Source: Nitratireductor sp. XY-223 (GTDB taxonomy: Bacteria; Pseudomonadota; Alphaproteobacteria; Rhizobiales; Rhizobiaceae). From it: a DNA stretch of 64,000 bases. How positions within the stretch are numbered: the first letter of the stretch is position 1; every line of letters begins with the position of its first letter. This document shows, in pieces, positions 16,670-28,258 of the stretch. The stretch lies in contig NZ_SPNT01000001.1 in NCBI RefSeq assembly GCF_004959855.1, positions 682,001 through 746,000 of the forward strand, written 5' to 3'. Both the position numbers and the translations under genes were made by a program. The notes below the pieces were generated by a model, which was given only the letters and a program-made list of their open reading frames with translations, searched no databases and had not been told where the DNA came from.

Positions 16670-17413
16670 ATGGACAGCACACCGCTGAAATTCGATCTGC
16701 CGAAGGCCCTTGCCGAACTGCCGACAGAGGCGCTCGAACGCATGACCGAAGCCGCCGATGCGGTGCGGGAAAACCTGAGGCTGCTGAAGAAATCCGGGCA
16801 GAACCTCGTCGGGCAGTGCCTGGCCCACCAGGGCACCTTCTACGAGGAGGAGCACTATCCGAAGGGGGACGTCTACGACGCGGAATCCCACGCGCAGTAC
16901 TACTATCATGCCCACCGGCCCGAAAGCGGTGAACACGGACATTTCCATACGTTCCTGCGGGCCAAGGGCATGCCCCGCAAGACGCGGCCCGTGCCCTACA
17001 CGGGCGAGACCGAAAGACCCTCCGGCAAGGACGCGCTGTCGCATATCGTGGCGATCTCCATGAACCGTCCGGGCCTTCCCATCGGCATGTTCACGACGAA
17101 CCGCTGGGTGACGGGCGAAACGTTCTATTCCTGTGACGACGTGATCGCCATGATCGACCGCTTCGACGTGGAGCAGAGCTATCCGTGCCTGGCGACGAAC
17201 CGGGCGCTCTCGGCGCTGATGCAGCTGTTTAGGCCACAGGTCGTTGCGCTGCTCAAACAGCGTGACACGACGCTCGAAGCCTGGGCGAAGCTGCACCCGG
17301 ACCGCGATATCTACGAAGACCGCAAACTGGAGATCACGTCGATCGTGGACATCAGCATCGAACGGCAGACAAACGAGCTGAAGAAAGCGCTTCGCCGCGC
17401 CCGCCAGAAATAG
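16670..17413 (+). CDS. Conserved hypothetical protein (DUF6969-like)
   Basis: 247-residue soluble protein that I can only place, from memory, near the DUF6969 family. It has no signal peptide or membrane segment. Most striking is a His/Tyr-rich centre: HYPKGDVYDAESHAQYYYHA then GEHGHFHTFLRA (residues about 62-104), followed by SHIVAISMNRPGLP and TTNRWVTGE. Five or more clustered histidines could bind a metal, but no known enzyme motif is seen. The C-terminal 50 residues are charged and probably helical (RQTNELKKALRRARQK). It is a single gene between dusA and the P460 gene; the ATG at 16670 has only a weak GGAACG upstream. Confidence 0.7.
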   Translation: MDSTPLKFDLPKALAELPTEALERMTEAADAVRENLRLLKKSGQNLVGQCLAHQGTFYEEEHYPKGDVYDAESHAQYYYHAHRPESGEHGHFHTFLRAKGMPRKTRPVPYTGETERPSGKDALSHIVAISMNRPGLPIGMFTTNRWVTGETFYSCDDVIAMIDRFDVEQSYPCLATNRALSALMQLFRPQVVALLKQRDTTLEAWAKLHPDRDIYEDRKLEITSIVDISIERQTNELKKALRRARQK

Positions 17414-17618
17414 GCTGCCGCAGGCGCCGCGACCGCCCGTTCAGGCCCGCCATTCGCGTTTCGACGGATTGCCCAAGTAAATTCCACCTCTCGAATTGTT
17501 GACGGGGCGATCAAGCGATTGTGACACGCAGGTTACCGCCGACATCTTAAGCTTGAATCGTGGATGAGAAACGCACCCAGCCGGCGCTCGTACGTCCGGT
17601 CAGGCGGAGGAGATACGA

Positions 17619-18968
17619 ATGGCGACAATCAAATCGAAATTGCTGACAACGGTTGCCGTGGTGCCATTGGCGCTGGCGGGGGCGGCGGGTGGGACGCTGC
17701 TTCTATCGGCGGGCCTTTCGACACCGAGCACCGCCTCGTGCGCAGCCAACCCGTGTGCAGCGAAGAAAACCGCCGCCGCCTGCAACCCGTGTGCAGCGAA
17801 AGCGGCCTGCGGCGCCTGCAACCCGTGTGCGGCCAAGAAGGTATCTGCGTGCAACCCGTGCAACCCCTGCGCGGCCAAGGCTGCTTGCGGTGCGTGTAAT
17901 CCGTGCAATCCCTGCGCCGCTGCGGCATGCAACCCCTGCAACCCGTGCAATCCCTGCGCGGCCGGTGCAGGATCGGCGGCAACGGAATGCTATGTTCCGC
18001 GGCTGCAGCAGGCCGCGCTGTGCAACCCCTGTGCGGCGAAGGCCGCATGCGGTGCGTGCAATCCCTGCGCGGCCAAGGCCGCCTGCGGCGCCTGCAATCC
18101 TTGCAACCCGTGCGCGGCCAAGACGGCATCCGCGTGCAACCCGTGCAATCCGTGTGCCGCTAAAGCGGCGTGCGCTGCCTGCAATCCGTGCAATCCCTGC
18201 GCGGCCAAGACGGCTTCTGCCTGCAATCCGTGCAACCCGTGCGCTGCCAAGAAAGCCTCGGCCTGCGGCGCCTGCAACCCGTGCGCCGCCAAGGCTGCCT
18301 GCGGTGCGTGCAATCCCTGCGCGGCAACCAAGACCGCGGCGGCCTGCAACCCGTGCGCGGCCAAGAACCCGTGCGCTGCAGCCAATCCCTGCGCGGCAGC
18401 GGCCTGCAATCCGTGCAACCCGTGCAATCCGTGCGGTGCAAGCTCGGCGGCAGCCGATCCGGATGACCTCAATCTGGGACCGCAGGAGGTCACGGCACTC
18501 TATGACTGCCTGAAGTCGGAACTCGTCAAGACCTACAAGGGCGGCGGGCACTGGGCGGTCAACCGGTGGGAGAACTTCGTTCACTTCTCCAAGTACCCGT
18601 ATCCGAGCGCCACGCACGGCAACCGTTTCGTGGTGAACTACACCAACAATATCGGCGCGGAGGCCTATGCCAAATACGAAGAGATCGGCAGTGCGCCGAT
18701 CGGCACCACCTCGGCCAAGGCGAGCTTTATCGTCGACGCCAAGGGGCAGGCCTCGCTCGGACCGTTGTTCATCATGGAAAAGATGACGCGCGGCTTCAAC
18801 GCGGCGACCGCCGACTGGCGCTACGCGATGGTGATGCCGGGCGGCCAGACCGTGGGTCTGACCGGAGGGCCGGGCAGCGATGCCATGACCTTCTGCCACG
18901 ACTGCCACACCGGCGCTGAGGACGCCGACTATCTCTTCTTCCTTCCGGAAGAAGTCCGGGCGCGTTAA
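17619..18968 (+). CDS. Cytochrome P460-family protein with long CNPC-repeat Cys tract
   Basis: 449-residue exported protein. A hydrophobic signal or anchor (residues 8-33) is followed by a tract (41-281) of CNPCAAK / AACGACNPC / CNPCNPC repeats holding about 52 cysteines, nearly all as C-x2-C, with almost no aromatic or charged residues except Lys. Residues 285-449 are a cytochrome P460 / cytochrome c'-beta-like domain: [34 protein letters not shown], and a heme-attachment CHDCH at 426-430 with DADYLFF close to the end. P460 proteins act on hydroxylamine or bind NO in the periplasm. The tract could bind metals or further cofactors, or form disulfides; none of this is shown. The ATG follows GGAGGAG by seven bases. 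A short non-repeat island ([13 protein letters not shown]) splits the tract. Confidence 0.85.
   Translation: MATIKSKLLTTVAVVPLALAGAAGGTLLLSAGLSTPSTASCAANPCAAKKTAAACNPCAAKAACGACNPCAAKKVSACNPCNPCAAKAACGACNPCNPCAAAACNPCNPCNPCAAGAGSAATECYVPRLQQAALCNPCAAKAACGACNPCAAKAACGACNPCNPCAAKTASACNPCNPCAAKAACAACNPCNPCAAKTASACNPCNPCAAKKASACGACNPCAAKAACGACNPCAATKTAAACNPCAAKNPCAAANPCAAAACNPCNPCNPCGASSAAADPDDLNLGPQEVTALYDCLKSELVKTYKGGGHWAVNRWENFVHFSKYPYPSATHGNRFVVNYTNNIGAEAYAKYEEIGSAPIGTTSAKASFIVDAKGQASLGPLFIMEKMTRGFNAATADWRYAMVMPGGQTVGLTGGPGSDAMTFCHDCHTGAEDADYLFFLPEEVRAR
17738..18440 (+). repeat. Low-complexity DNA coding the CNPC tract
   Basis: Irregular tandem repeats of 9-30 bases built on TGCAACCCGTGC and TGCAATCCCTGCGCGGCCAAG. 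The variants use both Cys codons and several Ala/Pro codons, so the repeat is conserved more at protein than at DNA level. Such DNA is prone to slippage, so the copy number probably varies between strains. Confidence 0.8.
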
Positions 18969-18983
18969 GGGCCCGACCTCCAG

Positions 18984-19015
18984 CCGCGCCGCCGGTGATT
19001 GGGCCGGCGGCGCGG
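18984..19015. terminator. GC-rich hairpin between convergent P460 and ndh genes
   Basis: CCGCGCCGCCGG (18984-18995), an eight-base loop, and CCGGCGGCGCGG (19004-19015) form a perfect 12-pair stem. It lies between two convergent genes. There is no T-run on either strand, so it may be a weak or factor-aided bidirectional terminator. Confidence 0.45.
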
Positions 19016-19080
19016 AGCCTCTACCACAATTCGGTTCGAAGCCAGCGGGCGCGTGATCGCTGTTGCCGAATGCGCCGGGG

Positions 19081-20349
19081 CTACACGTCGCCACCCGGTT
19101 CGCGGTGCATGATGAGGCGCACGCCGCGCTGCCAGGTCACGTATAGCCACAGCCAGTGCAGCATGACGAAGAGCCGGTTCTTGAAGCCGATCAGGAAATA
19201 CACGTGGGCCGCGCCCCACAGCAGCCAGCCCGGAAATCCCTTCATTTTGATGCCGTAAATTTCGGCCACTGCGCTGTTGCGGCCGATCGTGGCCAGCGTC
19301 CCGGCGTCCGCGTAGCGAAAACCCCTTGTCGGGGTCCGCCCGCGGGCCAGCGCCGCCAGCCGGCGGCCGACATAGATCCCCATCTGCTTGGCGACGGGCG
19401 CGATGCCCGGCAACGGGGAGCCGTTCGCCTCGTGGCGGGCGGCGTCGCCGATGACGTAGACATTTTCGAGCCCGTCGGGCCTCAGCGTCGTGTCGACCTC
19501 GACATGCCCGCTGCGGGTGACCGGCAGCGACAGCCATATGCCGGCCGGGGAAGCCTGCACGCCGGCGGCCCAGACGACGGTTTCGGCGGCGATGTCGCCC
19601 TGGTCCGTCGTCACGGTTCCGGCGGCGATGTCGGTCACCATCGCACCGGTTCTCACCTCGACGCCGAGCGCCTCAAGATCCCGCGCAGCCCGCTGCGACA
19701 GGTCCTCGGCGAAGGAGGGGAGCACGCGTGGCCCGCCCTCTAGCAGGATTATCCTGTTGTTTTCCTTGCTGATTTTTCGAAAATCGCGCATCACCGACTG
19801 TGCCAGCTCGGCGATCGCGCCGGCCAGCTCCACGCCGGTCGGGCCGGCGCCCACCACGACGAATGTCTGGAATCGCCTGGCGGCGTCGGGGTCGCCGTCG
19901 ACCACGATTTCGGCCTTTTCGAAGGCCGTCAGGATTTTCTCCCGCAAGCCCAGCGCGTCGTTCAGGGTCTTGAGACCCGGCGCGAATTGGGCCCAGTCAT
20001 CCCTGCCGAAATAGCTGTGGCGCGCGCCCGTCGCGATCACCAACGCATCATAGGGCAGGACCCTGCCGCTCTCCGTCGCCACCGTCTGTGCGTCCTTATC
20101 GACACCGACCACCCTGTCCATGATGACCTGGGCGTTGCGCTGGCTGCGCAGCACGTGGCGGATGGGCACCGCGATCTCGGCCGGCGTCAGCGACGCGGTG
20201 GCGACCTGGTACAGAAGCGGCTGGAAGAGGTGGTGGTTCTGCTGGTCGATGATCGTCACGTTGACCGGAGCTTTTGCCAGTTCTTTGGCGGCCGAAAGAC
20301 CGCCAAAGCCCGCTCCGACGATGACGACGTCTTTGATTGCCTGGGACAT
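19081..20349 (-). CDS. ndh: Type II NADH:quinone oxidoreductase
   Basis: 422-residue single-subunit, non-proton-pumping NADH dehydrogenase on the inner face of the membrane. The N-terminal FAD site is VVIVGAGFGGLSAAKELA (residues 8-25), followed by NHHLFQPLLYQVATASL, a family signature. The NADH-binding site is FVVVGAGPTGVELAGAIAEL near 165. The second FAD segment is NVYVIGDAA near 300, followed by PGIAPVAKQMG (quinone-site AQxAxQ-like). The C-terminal 45 residues are hydrophobic (WLLWGAAHVYFLIGF, WLWLYVTW) and anchor it to the membrane. Length is normal. It sits just downstream of uvrB on the same strand (six bases apart). Confidence 0.93.
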   Translation of the reverse strand: MSQAIKDVVIVGAGFGGLSAAKELAKAPVNVTIIDQQNHHLFQPLLYQVATASLTPAEIAVPIRHVLRSQRNAQVIMDRVVGVDKDAQTVATESGRVLPYDALVIATGARHSYFGRDDWAQFAPGLKTLNDALGLREKILTAFEKAEIVVDGDPDAARRFQTFVVVGAGPTGVELAGAIAELAQSVMRDFRKISKENNRIILLEGGPRVLPSFAEDLSQRAARDLEALGVEVRTGAMVTDIAAGTVTTDQGDIAAETVVWAAGVQASPAGIWLSLPVTRSGHVEVDTTLRPDGLENVYVIGDAARHEANGSPLPGIAPVAKQMGIYVGRRLAALARGRTPTRGFRYADAGTLATIGRNSAVAEIYGIKMKGFPGWLLWGAAHVYFLIGFKNRLFVMLHWLWLYVTWQRGVRLIMHREPGGDV

Positions 20350-20355
20350 AAACGC

Positions 20356-23079
<2,724 letters not shown>

Positions 23080-23301
23080 GCAGCGAATATGGCGAGTGAA
23101 TGCAGAAATGGAAAGGGCTGAGCGTGCCGAAAAACAGCCATCCTGACAGTGTTGTGTCAGGAGACCGGCCCGGTGTGAAGTCGTTGGATGCGTCATGGCA
23201 ATTTGCAATTGTGCAGTGTGCCAATAATGTGAAATCCTATTGCGAATCTACATGCCGGCAAACAAGTGCCGGGCCAACCAGTGCTATGAGGGGAATCGCT
23301 C

Positions 23302-24369
23302 ATGAATGCGGAGCCGGACCAAAACGCGGGAACCGCCGAGGAGAACAAGCCCCCGAGCAAGTTGCGGGAGGGGCTGATCGTCGTCGCGGCGCTCGCCGTC
23401 GGCGGCCTGATCCTGTTCGGCATCTACCTCTACTGGAATTTCGAAAGGGATCATCCCGGCACCGACAACGCCTACCTGAACGCGAACTTCGTGTGGATAT
23501 CGCCGCGCGTCGACGGCGAGATCAGCGAGGTCTTCGTCACCGACAATCAGCTCGTCAAGCAGGGCGACAAGCTGTTTGCGATCGATTCCAGTCTCTATGA
23601 CGCCGAACTCAGCGCCGCCGAGGCCGCGCTCGTGCTTGTCCACCAGGGTATCGAGGCCGGCAAGGCGCGCGTCGATGCGGCCAAGGCGCAGGTGGCCGAG
23701 CAGCAGGCCCTCGTCGCAACGGCCGAGCAACTGACGAAGGCCACGAAACCGCTGGTTCGCGACGGCGTGGAGCCGGTGCTGAAGGGTGTCGAGGTGGAAA
23801 ACAGCCTGGCCGAAGCCAAATCCAAGCTGGACACGCTGATGGCCGACCTCACGGTGGCCGAAAAGGAATACGGAACACCGGAATCGATCGAGGCAAAGAT
23901 CCAGAAAGCGGAAGCGTCCTTGACCGAAGCCAAGCTCAACAAACAGTGGACGACCATCGTCGCGCCGGCCGACGGCTATGTGACCAACCTGTCACTGCGC
24001 CGGGGCGACGTCGTCACATCGGGCGACCAGCTGTTTCCGTTCATCGAATCCGCGATCTGGTGGATCGACGCCAATTTCAAGGAGACCAATGTCGACCGGA
24101 TCCGGCCCGGACAGCCGGTGACGGTGACGCTGGACATGTATGACGACAAGACGTTCGACGGCACCGTCGAGAGCATCGGCTTCAGTTCCGCCGCGTCCTT
24201 CTCGCTGCTCCCGGCGCAGAATACGACCGGCAACTGGGTGAAAGTCACCCAGCGTATCCCGGTTCGCATTTCGCTTTCGGCCATGCAGGACGAGTTTCCC
24301 TACCGGATCGGCGCCAGCGCCTCGGTCGAGGTCAATACCGACGATCCGACCCCGGCCCAGTCCCAATAG
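23302..24369 (+). CDS. HlyD/EmrA-family membrane fusion protein
   Basis: 355-residue periplasmic adaptor of a tripartite drug efflux pump. A single membrane segment (residues 24-46, LIVVAALAVGGLILFGIYLY) follows a short cytoplasmic N-terminus. Then come the EmrA-type DNAYLNANFVWISPRVDGEI (lipoyl half), a coiled-coil hairpin (about 95-205, rich in A/E/K) and the second half with IVAPADGYVTNLSLRRGDVV. It is followed after 17 bases by the DHA2 transporter it would serve. An outer membrane TolC partner is not in the window. No regulator gene adjoins; the 222 bases between it and uvrB hold no recognisable operator. Confidence 0.9.
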   Translation: MNAEPDQNAGTAEENKPPSKLREGLIVVAALAVGGLILFGIYLYWNFERDHPGTDNAYLNANFVWISPRVDGEISEVFVTDNQLVKQGDKLFAIDSSLYDAELSAAEAALVLVHQGIEAGKARVDAAKAQVAEQQALVATAEQLTKATKPLVRDGVEPVLKGVEVENSLAEAKSKLDTLMADLTVAEKEYGTPESIEAKIQKAEASLTEAKLNKQWTTIVAPADGYVTNLSLRRGDVVTSGDQLFPFIESAIWWIDANFKETNVDRIRPGQPVTVTLDMYDDKTFDGTVESIGFSSAASFSLLPAQNTTGNWVKVTQRIPVRISLSAMQDEFPYRIGASASVEVNTDDPTPAQSQ

Positions 24370-24386
24370 GGCGATAGGGAACGCCG

Positions 24387-25988
24387 ATGGCCCAGGAGCC
24401 AGCCCACCAGATCAAACCGCTGCCACCCGGCTTCCACCGGACGATGATCATCGTCACGACGCTGTTCATCTCGCTGATGGCGTCGATCGACCTGACGATC
24501 GTTACGGTGGCGCTGCCTTACATGGCGGGCAATCTGAACGCGACGACGGACGAGGTGACCTGGGTGGTGACCATGTTCGCCGTCGGGCAGGCGATCGTCA
24601 TCGGGATCACCGGGCACCTGTCGCGCATGCTGGGCCGGAAGGTGCTCATCCTCACGGCGGTCATCGGCTTCGTCGTGTCATCCGTCGCCTGCGGGCTTGC
24701 GCAGGACCTCGACATGATCGTCGCGTTCCGGTTCATCCAAGGGCTGTTTTCCGGGCCGCTCATCCCGCTGTCGCAGGCGATGCTGATCGACGCGGTCGAA
24801 GAGGAAGAACGGGCCAAGGTCCTCGCTTTCTGGGTCGTCGGCGTCATGGGCGGGCCGGCGCTCGGACCGATGCTGGGCGGCTATCTGGCGCAGGATCTGG
24901 ACTGGCGGTGGAATTTCTGGGTGAATATCCCGGTCGGAGCCGTGGCGACAATCCTCATACTGACTTTTGTGCGGCGCACGCCGCACACACCGATGCGAAC
25001 CGACTGGCTGGGCCTCGGATTTCTCGTGGCCATGCTTTCGACGCTGCAGATCGGCCTGAACCAGGGCGACAAGCTCGACTGGTTCGGTTCGCACACGATC
25101 GTGCACCTGTTCCTGATATCCTTCGTGGCGGCGTTGGTCGTTGCCGGTCGCGGCATCTATCTCGGCAAACGCCACATAATCGACATCGGGCTCTTCGCCG
25201 ACCTCAACTTCACACTGTGTTGCTTGGTGGTGACGGCCATGGGCAGTACCTTCCTGGCGCTGATGATCCTTGCCCCGCAGCTCTTCGTCGACGGTCTCGG
25301 GTGGCAGGCATCGACGGCGGGCGTGGTGATCGGATGCTACGGGGCCGGCGGTGTGACAGGCAGCTTTGTCGCCGGCCGGCTACAGTCGTTCCTGTCCTTC
25401 CGGCAAAGTTACATCCTTGCCTGTGTGATCATGGGATCGGGCTGGTACTGGTTCAGCCGGCTTAATGAAAACATCAGCGAGTGGGAGGCCGTCCCGCCCG
25501 GTGTCCTGATCGTGTTCGGCATGATGCTGGTGTTTCCGATCCTCGCGGCACGGGCTTTTGCAAATCTTTCCCCCGAGAGGCGCGATGAAGGGGCGGGTCT
25601 GTTCAATCTGACCAAGACGCTCGGTTTCTCGTTCGGAACGACAGCGGTCGGCACGCTCTACTACAACGGACAGCTTGCCAACTGGACGCGCCATGTCGGT
25701 GACATCAACCCGGCAAATCCGGCACTTCAGCAATATCTGAACGATCTCGGCGGTGTCAGCTATGACACCCAAATGGCCTATGTGGCCGAACTGCTTCAAA
25801 AGCAGTCGCAATTGCAGACCATATTCGAAATCGCACAATATATGGCTTTCTGCACGTTCGGCCTGGCGGTCCTCGCCTTCTTCTTCCGCAGCCCGACGCC
25901 CAGCCGCTCACGCGGTTACGCGGGCTGGCTCGACATTCGGCCGTTCGGGCGCTTCAGGAAAGCGGCCAGAGCCGCAGGCTCAGGATGA
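24387..25988 (+). CDS. DHA2-family MFS efflux transporter (EmrB/QacA-like)
   Basis: 533-residue, 14-helix drug:proton antiporter. It has the DHA2 opening MASIDLTIVTVALPYMAG (motif D1), GHLSRMLGRKVLIL (motif A-like loop), RFIQGLFSGPLIPLSQA (motif B) and VVGVMGGPALGPMLGGYLAQ (motif C, antiporter). It is coupled to the HlyD protein upstream, giving an EmrAB-like pair that exports hydrophobic toxic compounds. Its last 35 bases overlap the 3' end of the convergent AEC transporter gene. Confidence 0.92.
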   Translation: MAQEPAHQIKPLPPGFHRTMIIVTTLFISLMASIDLTIVTVALPYMAGNLNATTDEVTWVVTMFAVGQAIVIGITGHLSRMLGRKVLILTAVIGFVVSSVACGLAQDLDMIVAFRFIQGLFSGPLIPLSQAMLIDAVEEEERAKVLAFWVVGVMGGPALGPMLGGYLAQDLDWRWNFWVNIPVGAVATILILTFVRRTPHTPMRTDWLGLGFLVAMLSTLQIGLNQGDKLDWFGSHTIVHLFLISFVAALVVAGRGIYLGKRHIIDIGLFADLNFTLCCLVVTAMGSTFLALMILAPQLFVDGLGWQASTAGVVIGCYGAGGVTGSFVAGRLQSFLSFRQSYILACVIMGSGWYWFSRLNENISEWEAVPPGVLIVFGMMLVFPILAARAFANLSPERRDEGAGLFNLTKTLGFSFGTTAVGTLYYNGQLANWTRHVGDINPANPALQQYLNDLGGVSYDTQMAYVAELLQKQSQLQTIFEIAQYMAFCTFGLAVLAFFFRSPTPSRSRGYAGWLDIRPFGRFRKAARAAGSG

Positions 25989-26895
25989 TGAAAACCGGCA
26001 GCGTTGCCGCGGACAGGAGCGTTGTCACCAGGACGAGGCCGGACGCTTCCTTAACGTCTTCCCGGTATTCGGTGGCGACGATGTAATCGAGCACCGCCGT
26101 CGAAAGTGCCGCGGTGAGGACTGCTGAAACCGCCCATTTGGGCTCGACATCCGGAAACAGAAGCAAAATGCCGATTGTGATGAGCGGCATCGCAACGAGT
26201 TTGACCGCGCTGAGCAGACCGACTTCCCCGAGGTTTGCAAGCCGCGATCTGACCAGCGCTTCGCCCATGGCAAAAAGCGCAACGGCGGGTGTCGCCGCGC
26301 CGGCGATCTCGGTTGTCCGGTGGACCCAGCCCGGAAGGGGAAACCCGCTTAGGGAGTAGGCAACGCCCAGTACCATGGCGAAAATGATGGGGTTCTTGAA
26401 CGTGTGCAGCAGCGCGGTCCGAAGCGCTGCGAACGGGCTGCCGTTGCCGCTGCGGGCGAGTTCCAGGATCAGGATGGTGATCGCCAAAATCGTCAGCAGG
26501 ATGATGTTCCCGACGCCCACGGCCGGAAGCGCCAGCGCGCCGACAATCGGCGTGAGGAGGGGGAGTCCGACAAAACTGACATTCGAGAAGGATGCGCCCA
26601 GACCGTGCATGGCCCTTTGCTGCACGTCGCTGTTCCGCCGCACAAGCACGAGAGGCAGGACAAAACAGACGACCGCCGCCGTCCCCAGCGACACGACAAA
26701 GGGCAGATTGAATATCCTCTCGAGTGGTGAGCCGGCCAGCGCGCCGAACAGCAGCAGCGGAAGCGAGAAGTGGGTCACGAAGCGGTTGAGGATGGCCGCG
26801 CTGTTGTCGCCGAGGATGCCCAGCCTGCCGGACGCGTATCCGAGCGCCATGATGACAAATATGGGCATCAGGATCGTAACGACTTTCGCAAGCAT
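25954..26895 (-). CDS. AEC-family transporter (auxin efflux carrier superfamily)
   Basis: 313-residue, ten-helix membrane permease of the AEC/BASS-like fold. The N-terminal stretch MLAKVVTILMPIFVIMALGYASGRLG is typical of this family (YfdV/MdcF type), with two five-helix halves and a mid-protein loop RNSDVQQRAM. Characterised relatives carry organic acids such as malonate or malate; the substrate here is unknown. It is convergent with and overlaps the MFS gene by 35 bases, so transcripts are antisense to each other at their ends. Confidence 0.88.
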   Translation of the reverse strand: MLAKVVTILMPIFVIMALGYASGRLGILGDNSAAILNRFVTHFSLPLLLFGALAGSPLERIFNLPFVVSLGTAAVVCFVLPLVLVRRNSDVQQRAMHGLGASFSNVSFVGLPLLTPIVGALALPAVGVGNIILLTILAITILILELARSGNGSPFAALRTALLHTFKNPIIFAMVLGVAYSLSGFPLPGWVHRTTEIAGAATPAVALFAMGEALVRSRLANLGEVGLLSAVKLVAMPLITIGILLLFPDVEPKWAVSAVLTAALSTAVLDYIVATEYREDVKEASGLVLVTTLLSAATLPVFIILSLRLWPLS

Positions 26896-26924
26896 GGCTC
26901 ACCCCCCGCTGCGGACATCCGTTG

Positions 26925-27314
26925 CTATTTGCGAATCGGCGTCGGCTTGCCGTCTTCGTCGAGCGCGACCATGACAAAGCGGCCGACAATGACCTTCTCG
27001 CGGTGCGGCCGCAGATAGCGCTGCGCCCAGGCCTCGACCACCAGCGTCATCGATGTGTTGCCGATTTTCTCGATATGGGTGTAAACGCAGAGCGTGTCGC
27101 CGACATGCATGGGCTTTTCGAAGACCATTTCATTGACGGCCGCGGTCACCACCCTGCCGCCGGCGTGCTCTGCGGCCCTGATGCCGCAGGCGAGATCCAT
27201 CTGCGCCATGACCCAGCCGCCGAATATATCGCCGGCGGCATTTGCATCTCCGGGCATGGCAAGTGTGCGAAGCGTCAGCTCGCCCGTCGGTTCGCCGGTG
27301 TCGGCTGATGTCAT
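26925..27314 (-). CDS. Hotdog-fold acyl-CoA thioesterase (YciA-like)
   Basis: 129-residue single-hotdog thioesterase hydrolysing acyl-CoAs to free acids. The YciA/BFIT signature GDANAAGDIFGGWVMAQMD is at residues 21-39, with the catalytic Asp in GDIFGGW, followed by VVTAAVNEMVFEKPM and the CoA-side GDTLCVYTHI. ATG 27314 is chosen for GGAGGGG five to six bases upstream; the frame is open further upstream without a better site. Length fits YciA (about 130). It lies 29 bases downstream of the AEC gene start side and could be expressed alone. Confidence 0.9.
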   Translation of the reverse strand: MTSADTGEPTGELTLRTLAMPGDANAAGDIFGGWVMAQMDLACGIRAAEHAGGRVVTAAVNEMVFEKPMHVGDTLCVYTHIEKIGNTSMTLVVEAWAQRYLRPHREKVIVGRFVMVALDEDGKPTPIRK

Positions 27315-27398
27315 GGTCCCCTCCGATTCTCGACCTTGTCGGGGGACTGATACCGGCTTTGCCGCAGTTTGCAACCGCAACGGCAGGGCCGGGTTGGA

Positions 27399-27692
27399 TT
27401 AACGATCGCCGAAACGCTTGCAGATCTTGACCCGGCAGGCCGAGTTGTCGCGTGTGGGAACGGTTGCCAGGTTGGCGATCGAGCGGGAACCGCAGAATGT
27501 GCTTCCCGAAACATACCTGTTGTAAATCGGGACCGACGGTTTGCTCTTCGAGTTGTAGCGCAGCTGCGCGACGCCGTCGCGTTTGACGATCGCCTGAACC
27601 TGGCTGCACGTCATGTTGCCGATATCGTAGGTCTGTACGGCCCAGGCGGGGGCTGCAACAAGCAGGGCTGTCAGCGACAGTATCAATCTCAT
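27399..27692 (-). CDS. Small secreted four-Cys protein, paralogue 1
   Basis: 97 residues. A signal peptide (ends APAWA) leads to a mature chain of about 80 residues with four cysteines at MTCSQ, STFCG and CRVKIC. The pattern is C-xVQ...R(D)G-A-LR...VPIYNRYV...FC...VPT...C-x3-C. It is the most diverged of three neighbours sharing this pattern. Similar small exported proteins occur in rhizobial genomes, as far as I recall, with no known function. Two adjacent ATGs (27695, 27692) follow GAGGG; 27692 gives the better spacing. Confidence 0.75.
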   Translation of the reverse strand: MRLILSLTALLVAAPAWAVQTYDIGNMTCSQVQAIVKRDGVAQLRYNSKSKPSVPIYNRYVSGSTFCGSRSIANLATVPTRDNSACRVKICKRFGDR

Positions 27693-27809
27693 CATGGTAC
27701 CCTCGTATCGGGTTATGGAGGCACAGCGGATGCCGGGCACGAAGTCCGGCACGCATCGCCCGGCGCTCACCGCCGGGCCGCAAACACCCCGTTCGAAACG
27801 GTCAGGACA

Positions 27810-28121
27810 TCAATCGTCGAACAGGAGATTGTCACTGATGTCAGCGCATTTATAAACCAGGCAATTCGCCCTGTTGCTCGAAGGAACATAGGCCCTTTGG
27901 GCGTATTCGTTCGGATCGCAATAGAGGCCGTTGCGGACATAGCGGTCATAGATCGGCAGGGAGGGATTGCGTGTGGATCGCCACCGCAGGATTGCGGCAC
28001 CGTCCCGGTTGACAGCCTGCTGTACCGCCGCACAACTCATCGACTGCACATTGTACCGATTGATTGCCAGCGCGGGAAAGCTGACTGAAACGATGCAAAG
28101 GGCCAATAGAACGCTTTTCAT
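27810..28121 (-). CDS. Small secreted four-Cys protein, paralogue 2
   Basis: 103 residues with signal peptide MKSVLLALCIVSVSFPALA, then a mature domain with Cys in MSCAA, LYCDP, and NCLVYKC, and the shared core YDRYVRNGLYC and AYVPSSNR. ATG 28121 follows GGGAGA by eight bases. The first 60 residues are nearly identical to the next copy (28259-28567), showing a recent duplication; the C-termini differ. Four cysteines suggest two disulfides in the periplasm or outside the cell. Function unknown. Confidence 0.78.
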   Translation of the reverse strand: MKSVLLALCIVSVSFPALAINRYNVQSMSCAAVQQAVNRDGAAILRWRSTRNPSLPIYDRYVRNGLYCDPNEYAQRAYVPSSNRANCLVYKCADISDNLLFDD

Positions 28122-28258
28122 ACCGTGTTTCTCCCTTGGGTCACCGCGCGCCTGATCAGTGCCATGCTTATGTAGGCATGGCCGGGACCGATTGCCATTG
28201 ATCAATTGGGCGTATTCAAGGCAGTTCCCGACAATCGGTCCGATTTCGCGGTGCTCAA

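Noticed and set aside
17738-18440. Short direct repeats considered as a CRISPR array
   Set aside because: Repeat units are 9-30 bases without unique spacers, and they code for a protein tract in one continuous frame.
17703-19094. Minus-strand frame of 463 codons and other frames over the CNPC tract
   Set aside because: All six frames of the repeat stay open because the repeat unit has no stops; only the plus frame from 17619 has a ribosome site, an export signal and a P460 domain.
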